A DNA stretch of 64,000 nucleotides. Origin: Piscinibacter gummiphilus (GTDB lineage: Bacteria > Pseudomonadota > Gammaproteobacteria > Burkholderiales > Burkholderiaceae_C). The notes under the pieces were generated by a model. It searched no databases. It had not been told where the DNA came from and saw only the letters and a list, made by a program, of their open reading frames with translations. The position numbers were made by a program, and so were the translations under genes. The DNA lies in contig NZ_CP136336.1 of the NCBI RefSeq assembly GCF_032681285.1, positions 1,351,001-1,415,000 of the forward strand, written 5' to 3'. Positions 42,994 through 52,359 of the stretch are shown piece by piece; within the stretch, counting starts at the first letter, position 1, and every line of letters starts with the position of its first letter.

Positions 42994-45057
42994 TCACGAG
43001 AGGTCGGCTGGGGTGACCGGCAGGCGGCTTGGCTGCTTGCCACTGGCAGCCACGAGCGCGTTGTAGATGGCACCGGCGCCTGCCACGATGGCTGCTTCGC
43101 CGGCGCCGCTCGGCGGCCTGTCGCTCGCCACGAGGTCGATGTCGAGCGAGGGCATGTCGGTGATGCGCGGAAGCGGGTAGTCGGCAAAGCCGGTCTGCGC
43201 GGCGCGCGCGTCGGGGGCTGCGAGGTGGTCGAAGAGCACGAGGCCAAGGCTCCACACGAGGTTGCCTTCCACCTGTGCGCGCACGCTGCGCGCATCGACC
43301 ATCGCGCCGCAATCGTGGCTGCACCAGAGCCTGGTCACGCGGATGCGCTCGGCGCTGATGGCGACTTCGGCCACTGCCGCGACCACGCTCAGCCCCTTGT
43401 AGACGCCGCATGCCACACCCCGGCCCACACGCTCGCCAGGCGCCGCCACGCGAGGGGCTTCACGTTGCGCGAGGTCGGCCGCGCGTTGCAGCACGGCGGC
43501 CAAACGGCCGGGGTCGGCCAGGTGATCGCCGGCCGGTGCGTGGGCCAGGTGACGCAGGCGAAACGCCACCGGGTCTTGCCCGCTCGCACGCGCCGCGGCA
43601 TCCATCGCCGCTTCGATCGCGAGCACGTTCGGCCCCGCGCCCAGGCCGCGCCAGGGGCCGGTGGCGAGCGGCACGCGCGTGAGCTGCATCGAGCGGCGCT
43701 GCCGCGTGAACGCATACGGCGCGTGCTGGCCGCGCGAGGTGCCGGCGTCGCCCACGAAATCGGTGAAGGTCTGCATCCACGGCGGCATGCCGGCCGAGGT
43801 GAAGATCACGTGCGAACTGGAGAGCGCGTGCCACCAGTCGGAGACGAGCCCATCGGCGCCCACGCGCACCTTCACCCGGTGCGAAGACGGCGGGCGGTGA
43901 AAGCCGCCGGTGAACTCGTCTTCGCGTGTCCATTGCAGCTTGACGGGCGCTTTCATCGCGCGCGCCACGTAGGCCGCCTCGCGCTCGATCAGCGCCACGG
44001 TGCGCCCGCCGAAGCCACCGCCCAGGCGCTGGTTGTGCACGGTGATGTGTTCGAGCGGCAGGCCGTGGTCGCGCGCCATCACGTCACGGATGAAGAACGG
44101 GTCTTGCGTGGCGCACCAGAGGTCGAGCCGCTCTTTGCCATCAGCGCCGGTGCTGAACTGCGCGACGGTGCAGCGCGGCTCGATGGCGGCGTGCGCGGCC
44201 ATGGGCACGTCGAGCCGCAGGTCGACCGTCCAGGCACCGTCCTGAACGCTGCCGCTGTCTTTGGTGAAGCGGCCTGTCGCGAGCACCGCATCGATGTCGA
44301 CCATGCGCTCGGGGTCGGGCCTGTGGGCCGGCTTTTTCCAGCGCACGGCTGCGGCGGTGCGCATCGCGAAGAGTGCCTGCGGGTGCAGGCCCACCAGCAC
44401 CGGCCCGTCGATCTCGCGCAGCAAGATCTGGGCGACGAAGCCGGGCACGGCCTGCACCGCGGTGCGTTCCCAGCCTTCGAGTTCGACGCCGAGCTCCGGG
44501 CGCCAGGGTGGGCGCAGCACGGTCGCGTGCAGCATGCCGGGCAGGCGGACGTCGGCGGCGAAGACCGGCGCGCCGGTCACGAGGGCGTGGTGCTGGGGCG
44601 GTGCGATGGCCGGCGAGGCAGCGGGCTGCCGCAGGGCCGTGATGGCACGAAGCGGAGACTCCACGCCGCGGGCCTTCATCTCGTCGCGCAAGCGGGCGCA
44701 GGCCGTGGCCAGCGGCACCAGCAGCTCGCGCACCGAGTCGCTGCCGACGGTGCCTTTCACTCTCCCGATGTCGCCGGTGCCGGGGATGCGCACGTCGATC
44801 GCCTCCTCGGCCACGCCCAGTTCGAGTGAAGCGATGCGCCGCAGCCCACCCAGCACGTTCTGGCCCATCTCGACCCGCGGGCACCACAGCACGAAGCGGC
44901 CCTCGGGGGTCCGATGGATCCAGCCGACCGCATCGTCGAGCGTGGGAGTGGGGCGCTTGGGGATCGGCGGGATCAGCGAGCACCCGCCGAGGCCGTAGCT
45001 GACCGTGATGCTGCCGGCCGTGGCCAGCAGCGCGCGGCGCGAGACGGCGGCGCTCAT
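42994..45057 (-). CDS. Molybdopterin-binding subunit of a periplasmic aldehyde/N-heterocycle oxidoreductase (IorB-like)
   Basis: The 687-residue protein belongs to the xanthine dehydrogenase/aldehyde oxidase family. The molybdenum-site motifs are LGGGFGGRT (about 340), [17 protein letters not shown] (about 467) and the catalytic glutamate in [10 protein letters not shown] near the C-terminus. The N-terminus [18 protein letters not shown] with GLGGC (C26) is a Tat signal with a lipobox, so it is exported folded and probably lipid-anchored, as known for IorB-type and periplasmic aldehyde oxidases. The start overlaps the iron-sulfur subunit stop in ATGA. No FAD subunit or coenzyme-maturation gene is adjacent, so electrons likely pass to a cytochrome. 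The substrate is not evident. Confidence 0.88.
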   Translation of the reverse strand: MSAAVSRRALLATAGSITVSYGLGGCSLIPPIPKRPTPTLDDAVGWIHRTPEGRFVLWCPRVEMGQNVLGGLRRIASLELGVAEEAIDVRIPGTGDIGRVKGTVGSDSVRELLVPLATACARLRDEMKARGVESPLRAITALRQPAASPAIAPPQHHALVTGAPVFAADVRLPGMLHATVLRPPWRPELGVELEGWERTAVQAVPGFVAQILLREIDGPVLVGLHPQALFAMRTAAAVRWKKPAHRPDPERMVDIDAVLATGRFTKDSGSVQDGAWTVDLRLDVPMAAHAAIEPRCTVAQFSTGADGKERLDLWCATQDPFFIRDVMARDHGLPLEHITVHNQRLGGGFGGRTVALIEREAAYVARAMKAPVKLQWTREDEFTGGFHRPPSSHRVKVRVGADGLVSDWWHALSSSHVIFTSAGMPPWMQTFTDFVGDAGTSRGQHAPYAFTRQRRSMQLTRVPLATGPWRGLGAGPNVLAIEAAMDAAARASGQDPVAFRLRHLAHAPAGDHLADPGRLAAVLQRAADLAQREAPRVAAPGERVGRGVACGVYKGLSVVAAVAEVAISAERIRVTRLWCSHDCGAMVDARSVRAQVEGNLVWSLGLVLFDHLAAPDARAAQTGFADYPLPRITDMPSLDIDLVASDRPPSGAGEAAIVAGAGAIYNALVAASGKQPSRLPVTPADLS

Positions 45058-45527
45058 CGTGCGCCTTCCTCGCGGGCGATCTGCGCGGCGCGGTGGATCG
45101 CCGCGCGGACGCGGTCGTAGGTGCCGCACCGGCACAGGTGGCCGGCCATCGCGGCGTCGATCTGCTCGTCGCTCGGGTTCGACGTGCTGGCCAGCAACGC
45201 CGCTGCGCCCATGATCTGCCCGCTCTGGCAGTAGCCGCATTGCGCAACGGCCAGCTCCAGCCACGCCTGCTGCACCGGGTGCAGCCGCTCGCCGCGCGCC
45301 AGGCCTTCGATGGTGGTGAGCTCGCGCCCGTCGGCGGCGCTGCAGGGCGTGATGCACGAGCGCACCGCCTGCCCGTCGAGGTGCACGGTGCAGGCGCCGC
45401 ACACGCCTTGGCCGCAGCCGTAGCGCGTGCCGGTGAGGCCTTGGTCTTCGCGCAGCCACCACAGCAGCGGTTGCGCGGCGTGCTCGTCGCCGAGCGTCTG
45501 GGTTTGTCGGTTGAGTTGGACTTGCAT
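45054..45527 (-). CDS. [2Fe-2S] subunit of the molybdenum hydroxylase (IorA-like)
   Basis: The 157-residue protein carries the two [2Fe-2S] clusters of small subunits of xanthine-oxidase-type enzymes: the ferredoxin-like C-x4-C-x2-C pattern in [16 protein letters not shown] plus a later Cys, and the alpha-helical C-x2-C...C-x-C pattern (CGYCQSGQ and [10 protein letters not shown]). It passes electrons from the molybdenum site. It has no export signal, so it would travel to the periplasm with its Tat-targeted partner. It is the first gene of the two-gene operon and diverges from a Crp-type regulator with 73 bases between. Confidence 0.92.
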   Translation of the reverse strand: MQVQLNRQTQTLGDEHAAQPLLWWLREDQGLTGTRYGCGQGVCGACTVHLDGQAVRSCITPCSAADGRELTTIEGLARGERLHPVQQAWLELAVAQCGYCQSGQIMGAAALLASTSNPSDEQIDAAMAGHLCRCGTYDRVRAAIHRAAQIAREEGAR

Positions 45528-45600
45528 GCCGCGACCTTAGGAGCGGGCTCGGGGTTTGTCGTTATCTCGGGTTAAGAGCGCGCTGCGTTACCGTGCGGCG

Positions 45601-46197
45601 ATGCGAACGCTCGCCGCGCAGCCTCTGCTCGAACACCTCGCCGGCGGCCCCCTGCCGGAATGGGCCGCCTTCTCCGCGGAGGTGCAGCCACGCACCCTCG
45701 CAGCGGGCGAAGCGCTCTTCGAGAGCGACGTGCCCTGGCCTTGGCTGTGCATCGTGCGAAGCGGCTTGTTCAAGCTCGCCTACCTGCGTGAAGACGGCAG
45801 CGAGCGCATCAAGTCCTTCATCCACGAGGGTGGCTTCTTCGCCAGCCTGGCCGCGCTCGCACCGGGTGGGCGCACGAGCTTCACCGCGGTGGCGCTGGAG
45901 CCGAGCGTGGTGGAGCCGCTCAGCTACCCGCGCATCCTCGCGCTCGGCGAACGGCACCTCGCGTGGCAGAAGGCTCTGCGTGCCGGCATCGAGCACTACG
46001 GCGTGCGCAAGGAAAAGCGCGAGCGCGAGCTCCTGATGCTGAGCCCCGAGCAGCGCTACCGGCTCTTTCTGCAGGAATCGCCCGCGCTCGCGAAACGCAT
46101 CGCGCAGCAGGACGTCGCGCTCTACCTCGGCATCACGCCGGTGGCGCTGTCGCGCATCCGCGGGCGCATGGCGCGCGTCACTCAGACCGGCGCGTAG
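45601..46197 (+). CDS. Crp/Fnr-family transcription regulator
   Basis: The 198-residue protein has a cyclic-nucleotide-binding-like N-terminal barrel (LAAGEALFESDVPWPWLCIV; VRSGLFKLAYLREDGSERI) and a C-terminal helix-turn-helix (AQQDVALYLGITPVALSRIR). The cysteines of an Fnr-type iron-sulfur cluster are missing and the cAMP phosphate loop is not conserved, so the signal is unknown. It diverges from the molybdenum hydroxylase genes and is the natural candidate to control them. Its last 16 bases overlap the 3' end of the patatin gene on the other strand. The ATG at 45601 is chosen by family length; an upstream extension would enter the shared promoter region. Confidence 0.85.
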   Translation: MRTLAAQPLLEHLAGGPLPEWAAFSAEVQPRTLAAGEALFESDVPWPWLCIVRSGLFKLAYLREDGSERIKSFIHEGGFFASLAALAPGGRTSFTAVALEPSVVEPLSYPRILALGERHLAWQKALRAGIEHYGVRKEKRERELLMLSPEQRYRLFLQESPALAKRIAQQDVALYLGITPVALSRIRGRMARVTQTGA

Positions 46198-47213
46198 AGC
46201 GCGGCGAGGTCGATGCTCGAGCGGTGGCCCACGTCACCCGCATGCGCGTCGAGCCAACGCCCGGCGCGGGCGCGGCCGAGGTCGCGCAGGTTCTCGAGGA
46301 AGGGCAGGTGCGCGATGAGCCGGGTTTCGCCGGCCAGTTCACCCAGCTCGTCATGCGCGTCGATCAGGTGCAGGTGCAGCCGGCGTAGCCGCCGCTCCAG
46401 TGCGCCGATGAAGGGCCAGCGCGATTGCCGCGCTTCGGCGCACGCTTCGGCCAGCGTGCGCGCTTCGCGCAGGAAGGTGGCGTTGAAGGCGAACTCCAGC
46501 GCGCGCGCCTGGATCTCGTCGGCGCTCACCGGCGTACGTGTGTAGCGCAACGGGGTGAGCGAGACGATCAAGGGCTCGTCGATGCCGCTTCGCACCAGCG
46601 GAAAGAGCGCGGGGTTGGCGCTGTAGCCACCGTCCCAGTACGGCTCGCCGTCGATCACCACCGCGTGGTGCAGCGTGGGCAGGCAGGCCGACGCGAGCGC
46701 AGCGTCGACGCTCAGCTCGTGTGCCTCGAAGAGCCGCAGCCGCCCGGTGTTGGCGTGCGTGGCGGCGATGTGCAGGGCCATCGGGCTCGCCGCGCGCAAA
46801 CCTTCGAAGTCGATCTGCTCCTGCAGCACTTCACGCAAGGGGTTGGTGCCCAGCGGGTTGAACTGGTAGGGCGAGAGCAGGCGCGTCCAGTGCATCAGCG
46901 CACGGGCCGCGGCATTGAGGCCGGGCCGGGCCGCGTCGCCCGAGGTCAGGAGGTCGAAGGGCACGCGGGTGCCGATGGCCGTCCAGAAGCGGCTGAGGGC
47001 ATCGCGTGCGCCGTCGGGGCCGCCGCGCCGCCAGCCGTCGGCCAGCGCAATCGCATTCATCGCCCCCGCGCTGGTGCCGCTGATGGCGGTGATGTGGAAG
47101 TGCCCGGCTTCGAGCAGGCAATCGAGCACGCCCCAGGTGAACGCACCGTGTGCACCGCCGCCTTGCAGGGCGAGGCCGAGGGAAGGGGTTTTGAGACGTG
47201 GGATCAAGGGCAT
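46182..47213 (-). CDS. Patatin-like phospholipase
   Basis: The 343-residue protein has the Ser-Asp dyad of patatin lipases: the oxyanion loop LQGGGAHGAF (about 17-26), the nucleophile in SGTSAGAMN (about 45-53) and the aspartate in WDGGYSANP (about 200). It would cleave acyl groups from phospholipids. The start MPLIPRLKTPSLGLAL matches the family, although the frame is open much further upstream across the antisense strand of uvrD; that extension is not coding. It diverges from uvrD with 51 bases between. No signal peptide is seen, so a cytoplasmic or membrane-surface role is likely. Confidence 0.88.
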   Translation of the reverse strand: MPLIPRLKTPSLGLALQGGGAHGAFTWGVLDCLLEAGHFHITAISGTSAGAMNAIALADGWRRGGPDGARDALSRFWTAIGTRVPFDLLTSGDAARPGLNAAARALMHWTRLLSPYQFNPLGTNPLREVLQEQIDFEGLRAASPMALHIAATHANTGRLRLFEAHELSVDAALASACLPTLHHAVVIDGEPYWDGGYSANPALFPLVRSGIDEPLIVSLTPLRYTRTPVSADEIQARALEFAFNATFLREARTLAEACAEARQSRWPFIGALERRLRRLHLHLIDAHDELGELAGETRLIAHLPFLENLRDLGRARAGRWLDAHAGDVGHRSSIDLAALYAPV

Positions 47214-47264
47214 CGAAGGGGGATGGCAGGAAGCATGCCGGGGGTGTTTTCCTAGAATGTGTCG

Positions 47265-49658
47265 ATGACAGCCTCCCTGCCTCTTTTTTCGCCCGACGCC
47301 CCTGAAGAAGGCGCGACCGGCGCGCCCTCCGGCCACGAACCACAAGGGCTGCTGCGCGGCCTGAACCCGGAGCAGCTCGCGGCCGTCACGCTGCCGGCGA
47401 AGTCGGCGCTGATCCTTGCCGGGGCAGGCTCGGGCAAGACGCGCGTGCTCACCACCCGCATTGCGTGGCTGATCCAGACCGGGCAGCTTACGCCCGGTGG
47501 CGTGATGGCGGTGACCTTCACCAACAAGGCTGCGAAGGAAATGCTCACCCGGCTGGGTGCGATGCTGCCGGTGCCGGTGCGCGGCATGTGGGTCGGCACC
47601 TTCCACGGGCTGTGCAACCGTTTCCTGCGCGCGCACTGGAAGCTCGCGAACCTGCCGCAAGGCTTCCAGATCCTCGATTCGAGCGACCAGCTCTCGGCCG
47701 TCAAGCGCATCATCAAGGCGATGAACCTCGACGACGAGCGCTTCGTGCCCAAGCAGGTCACCTGGTTCATCGCCGGCAGCAAGGAAGAAGGGCTGCGCCC
47801 CAAAGACGTGGACGTGCGCGACGAGCAGAGCCGCGTGATGGTGCAGGTCTACCAGGCGTATGAAGAGCAGTGCCAGCGCGAGGGCGTGGTCGACTTCGCC
47901 GAGCTGATGCTGCGCACCTACGAGCTGCTGCGCGACAACGTGGCGCTGCGCGAGCATTACCAGCGGCGCTTCCGCCACATCCTCGTCGACGAATTCCAGG
48001 ACACCAACCGCCTGCAGTACGCCTGGCTCAAGATGTTCACGGGCCCGCAGACCGCGGTGATGGCCGTGGGCGACGACGACCAGAGCATCTACGCCTTCCG
48101 CGGCGCGCAGGTGGGCAACATGACCGCCTTCGAGCGCGAGTTCGGCGTGGAGCAGGTCATCAAGCTGGAGCGCAACTACCGCTCCTACGGCAACATCCTC
48201 GACGCGGCCAACGAGCTGATCTCGCACAACACCAACCGCCTCGGCAAGAACCTCAGCACCGAGGCGGGGCCCGGCGAGCCGGTGCGCGTGTTCGAGGCGA
48301 CGAGCGACTTCTCCGAAGCGCAATGGTTCGTCGACGAGGCGCGCCAGCTGCACCGCGACGGCATGGCGCGCAGCGACATCGCGCTGCTCTACCGCAGCAA
48401 CGCCCAGAGCCGCGTGATCGAAAGCGCGCTCTTCAACGCCGGCATGCCCTACAAGGTGTATGGCGGCCTGCGCTTCTTCGAGCGCGCCGAGGTGAAGCAT
48501 GCGCTGAGCTACCTGCGCCTGATCGAGAACCCGAACGACGACACCAGCTTCCTGCGGGTGGTGAACTTCCCCACGCGTGGCATCGGCACCCGCACCCTCG
48601 AGCTGCTGCAGGACGCCGCCCGCGCGAGCGGCCGCAGCCTCTCGCAGAGCGTGACCGCGGTGCCGGGCAAGGGCGGCAGCAACCTGCAGGCCTTCGTGGC
48701 GCTCATCGATGCGATGCGCGAGGCCACCAAGGGCCTCAACCTGCGCCAGATCATCGAGCACATGCTGCACGAGAGCGGGCTGCTCGACTTCTACAAGACC
48801 GACAAGGAAGGCCAGGACCGCATCGAGAATCTGGAAGAACTGGTCAATGCGGCCGAAGCCTTCGTCACGCAGGAAGGCTTCGGCAAGGATGCGGTGGCAT
48901 TGCCCATCGACGAACATGCCGGCGCCATCGCCGAAGGCCTGCCCAAGGCCGTGGCGAGTGTCGACCTGACACCCGATGCCGAGACGGGCGAGATCATGTC
49001 GCCGCTCGCGGCCTTCCTCACGCACGCCTCCCTCGAAGCCGGCGACAACCAGGCGCAGGCGGGGCAGGACGCCATCCAGCTCATGACGGTGCACTCGGCC
49101 AAGGGACTGGAATTCGATGCCGTCTTCATCACCGGGCTGGAAGAGGGCCTCTTCCCGCACGAGAACAGCGTGTCGGACGTCGACGGCCTCGAAGAAGAGC
49201 GCCGCCTGATGTACGTGGCGATCACGCGCGCCCGCAAGCGCCTGTACCTGAGCTTCAGCCAGACGCGCATGCTGCACGGCCAGACCCGCTACAACATCAA
49301 GAGCCGTTTCTTCGACGAGCTGCCCGAGAGCGCGCTGCGCTGGCTCACGCCGCGCAACCAGGGTTTCGGCTCGGGCTTCGCGCGGGAGTACCAGTCGGCC
49401 TGGGCGAAGGGCTCGGGGCTGGGCTCCATCGTCGGCGCGGGCAACGTGGCGCCGCGCAACGCACCCGCGAGTGGCCCGGTCACCAAGAGCAGCCACGGGC
49501 TGCGCGTGGGCCAGAGCGTCTTCCACACCAGGTTCGGCGAGGGCGTGCTGGTCACGCTCGAAGGCACGGGCGACGATGCGCGCGCGCAAGTGAACTTCGG
49601 CCGCCACGGGATGAAGTGGCTGGCCTTGAGCGTGGCGAAGCTCACGCCGATCGAGTGA
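47265..49658 (+). CDS. uvrD: DNA helicase II, UvrD/PcrA family
   Basis: A superfamily 1 3'-5' helicase for nucleotide-excision and mismatch repair, 797 residues. Motifs: AGAGSGKTRVLTTR (Walker A, about 50-63), DEFQDTN (about 241), GDDDQSIYAFRGA (about 266), VHSAKGLEFD (about 608) and YVAITRARKRLYLS (about 648). The C-terminal 50 residues (VGQSVFHTRFGEGVLVTLEG) form the Tudor-like domain that contacts RNA polymerase and UvrB in this family. The ATG is used rather than the GTG six bases before. The gene stops four bases before the stop of the opposing methyltransferase gene. Confidence 0.95.
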   Translation: MTASLPLFSPDAPEEGATGAPSGHEPQGLLRGLNPEQLAAVTLPAKSALILAGAGSGKTRVLTTRIAWLIQTGQLTPGGVMAVTFTNKAAKEMLTRLGAMLPVPVRGMWVGTFHGLCNRFLRAHWKLANLPQGFQILDSSDQLSAVKRIIKAMNLDDERFVPKQVTWFIAGSKEEGLRPKDVDVRDEQSRVMVQVYQAYEEQCQREGVVDFAELMLRTYELLRDNVALREHYQRRFRHILVDEFQDTNRLQYAWLKMFTGPQTAVMAVGDDDQSIYAFRGAQVGNMTAFEREFGVEQVIKLERNYRSYGNILDAANELISHNTNRLGKNLSTEAGPGEPVRVFEATSDFSEAQWFVDEARQLHRDGMARSDIALLYRSNAQSRVIESALFNAGMPYKVYGGLRFFERAEVKHALSYLRLIENPNDDTSFLRVVNFPTRGIGTRTLELLQDAARASGRSLSQSVTAVPGKGGSNLQAFVALIDAMREATKGLNLRQIIEHMLHESGLLDFYKTDKEGQDRIENLEELVNAAEAFVTQEGFGKDAVALPIDEHAGAIAEGLPKAVASVDLTPDAETGEIMSPLAAFLTHASLEAGDNQAQAGQDAIQLMTVHSAKGLEFDAVFITGLEEGLFPHENSVSDVDGLEEERRLMYVAITRARKRLYLSFSQTRMLHGQTRYNIKSRFFDELPESALRWLTPRNQGFGSGFAREYQSAWAKGSGLGSIVGAGNVAPRNAPASGPVTKSSHGLRVGQSVFHTRFGEGVLVTLEGTGDDARAQVNFGRHGMKWLALSVAKLTPIE

Positions 49659-49662
49659 CGGG

Positions 49663-50508
49663 TCAGCGCACCCGCGCGTGCGTGATGTGTGCGGCCGGGT
49701 TGGAGCGCAGCCCGTTCACGCCAGCGGCGTCGTAGCGCTGCACGAGGGCGTCGCCGCCGAGGTCTTCGAGCAGCTCGTAGCCGAGGCTGAGCAGAAGCGC
49801 CGCCAGCCCCGCCGGGTCGAAGCCGGACAGGAAACCTTCGCCGGCGGAGGCGACGGCCTGCTGCAGCTCGCGGAAGTCGGCCGGCGCGTCGTGGCCGGGG
49901 CGGAGTAGCGCTTCATCGACATAGGTGAAGACCAGCTCGCTGCCTCGTGCCGCGCAGGACGCGACGGCTCGCAGCGTCGCGAGATTGGCTTCGCGCGAGA
50001 GATACATCGTCACCCCCAGCCACGAGAAGAACGCCGGCCGGCTGCTGTCGAACGGCGAGCGTTCCAGCGCTGTGGCCAGGCTCTCGTGGGCCAGGTCGGC
50101 GGCGATGTAGTGCGGCTGCCCCGCTTGAGCGGCCGTGTGATTGGCCAGCAGGCGGCGTTTCAGGGCCTGCGTGGCGGGGTGGTCCACCTCGTAGATCGAC
50201 AGCGCGCCGGCCGCGCTGTCATGGCGCTGCGGGTAGCTGTCGAAGCCGGCGCCGATGAGCACGTACTGTGCGATCCCGTGCGCCTGGGCGACGTGCAACG
50301 CGTCTTCGGCGCAACGGCTGCGCAGGATCACGTCGGCAAATGCCGCGTTGGCCCGCAGCGCCGCATCGGGCACGGCGCGGCGTATCTCGGCCGGCACGAT
50401 CCGGTCTGCCCAGTCGTCGTGGAGCAGCGGCGAGGGCGCGCTGCGGGTGTGCAGGGCGCGCATCAGTGATGTAGCAATGGCGGTGCGGCTGGGGTCGTGT
50501 GGCGTCAT
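49663..50508 (-). CDS. Class I SAM-dependent methyltransferase of the leucine carboxyl methyltransferase family
   Basis: The 281-residue protein fits the PF04072-type methyltransferases (often annotated as S-adenosyl-methionine-dependent, TIGR00027-like): TAIATSLMRALHT at the start, the SAM-binding VLIGAGFDSYPQR near residue 78, the acidic EVDHPATQALKRR and FFSWLGVTMYLS. These enzymes methylate carboxyl or hydroxyl groups of small molecules; the substrate is unknown. The ATG at 50508 starts the conserved region; the frame extends 63 bases further into the shared promoter. It diverges from a LysR regulator with 88 bases between. Confidence 0.85.
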   Translation of the reverse strand: MTPHDPSRTAIATSLMRALHTRSAPSPLLHDDWADRIVPAEIRRAVPDAALRANAAFADVILRSRCAEDALHVAQAHGIAQYVLIGAGFDSYPQRHDSAAGALSIYEVDHPATQALKRRLLANHTAAQAGQPHYIAADLAHESLATALERSPFDSSRPAFFSWLGVTMYLSREANLATLRAVASCAARGSELVFTYVDEALLRPGHDAPADFRELQQAVASAGEGFLSGFDPAGLAALLLSLGYELLEDLGGDALVQRYDAAGVNGLRSNPAAHITHARVR

Positions 50509-50596
50509 GGCAGGCGATGGAGCTGAACGGGGCCGCAGTGTGAGCGCCGGTGGCATGTCTGTACAGTGCATTGTTCTGACGCCATACCTGCATCAA

Positions 50597-51550
50597 ATGA
50601 AATTCATAGACCTCAACCTGCTGGCCGCACTCGATGCCTTGCTGAGCACCGGCAGCGTGACGGCCGCCGCCGAGCGCATGCACCTGAGCCCACCCGCCAT
50701 GAGCCATGCACTGGCGCGATTGCGCGAGGCCTTGGGCGACCCGCTGCTGGTGCGCGCCGGCCGCGGGCTGATGCCCACGCCGCGCGCGGTGGAGTTGCGC
50801 GAGCCGGTGCGTCGGCTGGTGGCCGAAGCGTCCGAGCTGATGCAGGCAGGCGCCGAGACGCGTTTTGCGCAGACGCGGCGCGAGTTCGTGATCCGTGCGC
50901 CCGAAGGCGCCGGCATCGTCTACGGCGCGACGATGCTCGCGATGGTGCAGCAGCGGGTGCCGCTGGCCAGCCTGCGCTTCGTGGCCGAAAGCGACAGCGA
51001 TGCGATGGCCCTGCGCGAGGGCCGTGTCGACCTCGAGATCGGCGCCGCCTACGACCGCGGGCCCGAGGTGCTGAGCGCACCGCTCTACGAGCAGCAGCTG
51101 GTCGGGGTGGCGCGCAAAGGCCATGCTCTGCTGGCCGGGCGCGTGACGCTCAAGCGCTTTGCCGCCGAGGCGCACGTGGCCGTGGCGCGGCGAGACCGCA
51201 CGCTGACGCCGCTCGACCGCCTGCTCGGCGAGGCCGGCGTGGCGCGGCGGGTGCTGCTCACGGTGCCCAGCACCTACGGCGCGATGATGGCCGCCGGCAT
51301 CTCCGACCTCGTGGCCAGCGTGCCGGACCGCATCGCGCACACCGTGGCGGCCGCGCTCGACCTGGTGGTGTTCAAGCTGCCCGTGGTGGTGCCGCCCGAA
51401 CAGGTGGTGCAGGCCTGGCACCCCCGCCTGGACGCCGACCCGGCCCACCGCTGGCTGCGCGAGTGTGTCGAGACCCTGCCGGCCCGGGTCCGGCATGGGC
51501 CGTTGCGCGAGCGTGCGCACCGCGCGATGCTGGGCTTCGACGAGCGCTGA
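50597..51550 (+). CDS. LysR-type regulator divergent from the methyltransferase
   Basis: The 317-residue protein has a NodD/LinR-like N-terminus (MKFIDLNLLAALDALLSTGSVTAAAERMHLS...) with the helix-turn-helix at about 19-45 and an effector domain from 90 on. The ATG at 50597 begins the family consensus. The 88-base intergenic region contains CTGTACAG (50559-50566), a short palindrome that might be part of its operator. The most likely target is the divergent methyltransferase gene and itself; the inducer is unknown. Confidence 0.88.
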   Translation: MKFIDLNLLAALDALLSTGSVTAAAERMHLSPPAMSHALARLREALGDPLLVRAGRGLMPTPRAVELREPVRRLVAEASELMQAGAETRFAQTRREFVIRAPEGAGIVYGATMLAMVQQRVPLASLRFVAESDSDAMALREGRVDLEIGAAYDRGPEVLSAPLYEQQLVGVARKGHALLAGRVTLKRFAAEAHVAVARRDRTLTPLDRLLGEAGVARRVLLTVPSTYGAMMAAGISDLVASVPDRIAHTVAAALDLVVFKLPVVVPPEQVVQAWHPRLDADPAHRWLRECVETLPARVRHGPLRERAHRAMLGFDER

Positions 51551-51663
51551 GGCCTAGCACGGCAGGCTGCCGCCGGAGAGGGTCTTGGCGCCGGCCGGGC
51601 AGGGGCTGCGTAGTAAACTGCGCCCCCTTTTCCAAGGCACCCAAGTCACTTCGACAGGCATTC

Positions 51664-52359
51664 ATGCAGCACGGGTCTTTCCCCGCGGGCGTGGCCGGTT
51701 CGGAGCTCACCCGCCTCCTGGCCCGCCTGGCCGAGACGCCTCCCCCCGACACCGCACCGGCCTTTGCCGAGGGTCTGGGCCGCTGGCTGGGCTGGGCCGA
51801 CGCCGTGTCGTTGTCCACCGCGCTGAGCACCGACCTGGGCCGTGTGGACGCAGGTCCAGCGTCTGGCGCCAGCGGCCTCGAGGAGGCGGACTTTCATCGC
51901 GTGCGTGCGGCCCTGGCGGCATCCATCGCCAAGGGGCCCGACGACGACGCATCGAGCCCGGCCGACTTCAGCCCCTATCGCCGCCACTGCCATGCGCAGC
52001 AGCAGGCGATGCAGAACGCGATCGCTGCGTTGCGGCAGCGCCTGCGCGATGCGCTGTCGCGTCGCTCGCCTGCGTTGGCCAAGCTGGCTGCGATCGACGC
52101 GGTGATGGACCGTGCCCTGAGCGCGCAGGAACGCACGCTGCTGGGCCTCGTGCCCCTGCGCCTTCAATCCCATTTCGAGCGGATGGCCCGCGCCGCCCGC
52201 TCTGCTGACCGCTCTGGTGGCGACAGCACCGACGACACCCGCTGGACAGACGCTTTCCGGCAAGACATGGAACGCGTTCTCCTGGCTGAACTCTCGCACC
52301 GGCTGATGCCGGCGCAGGGCCTGCTGGACAGCCTGCACCCCTTACCCCAAACACCATGA
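51664..52359 (+). CDS. DUF3348 family protein, first gene of the channel-like operon
   Basis: The 231-residue, Ala- and Arg-rich helical protein matches DUF3348 proteins of Burkholderiales (YRRHCHAQQQAMQNAIAALR and LVPLRLQSHFERM are typical). It has no membrane segment or catalytic motif. It is the first of four genes joined by four-base overlaps (DUF3348, DUF802, OmpA, DUF2894). Its position before a MotA/TolQ-like and MotB-like pair suggests a cytoplasmic accessory or cap for the channel. The upstream 113 bases include TAGTAAACT, a plausible -10 region, without a good -35. Confidence 0.75.
   Translation: MQHGSFPAGVAGSELTRLLARLAETPPPDTAPAFAEGLGRWLGWADAVSLSTALSTDLGRVDAGPASGASGLEEADFHRVRAALAASIAKGPDDDASSPADFSPYRRHCHAQQQAMQNAIAALRQRLRDALSRRSPALAKLAAIDAVMDRALSAQERTLLGLVPLRLQSHFERMARAARSADRSGGDSTDDTRWTDAFRQDMERVLLAELSHRLMPAQGLLDSLHPLPQTP

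Noticed and set aside
47214..49607. Upstream extension of the patatin reading frame across uvrD
   Set aside because: Only the part from MPLIPRLKTP onward resembles a patatin protein; the rest is antisense to uvrD.
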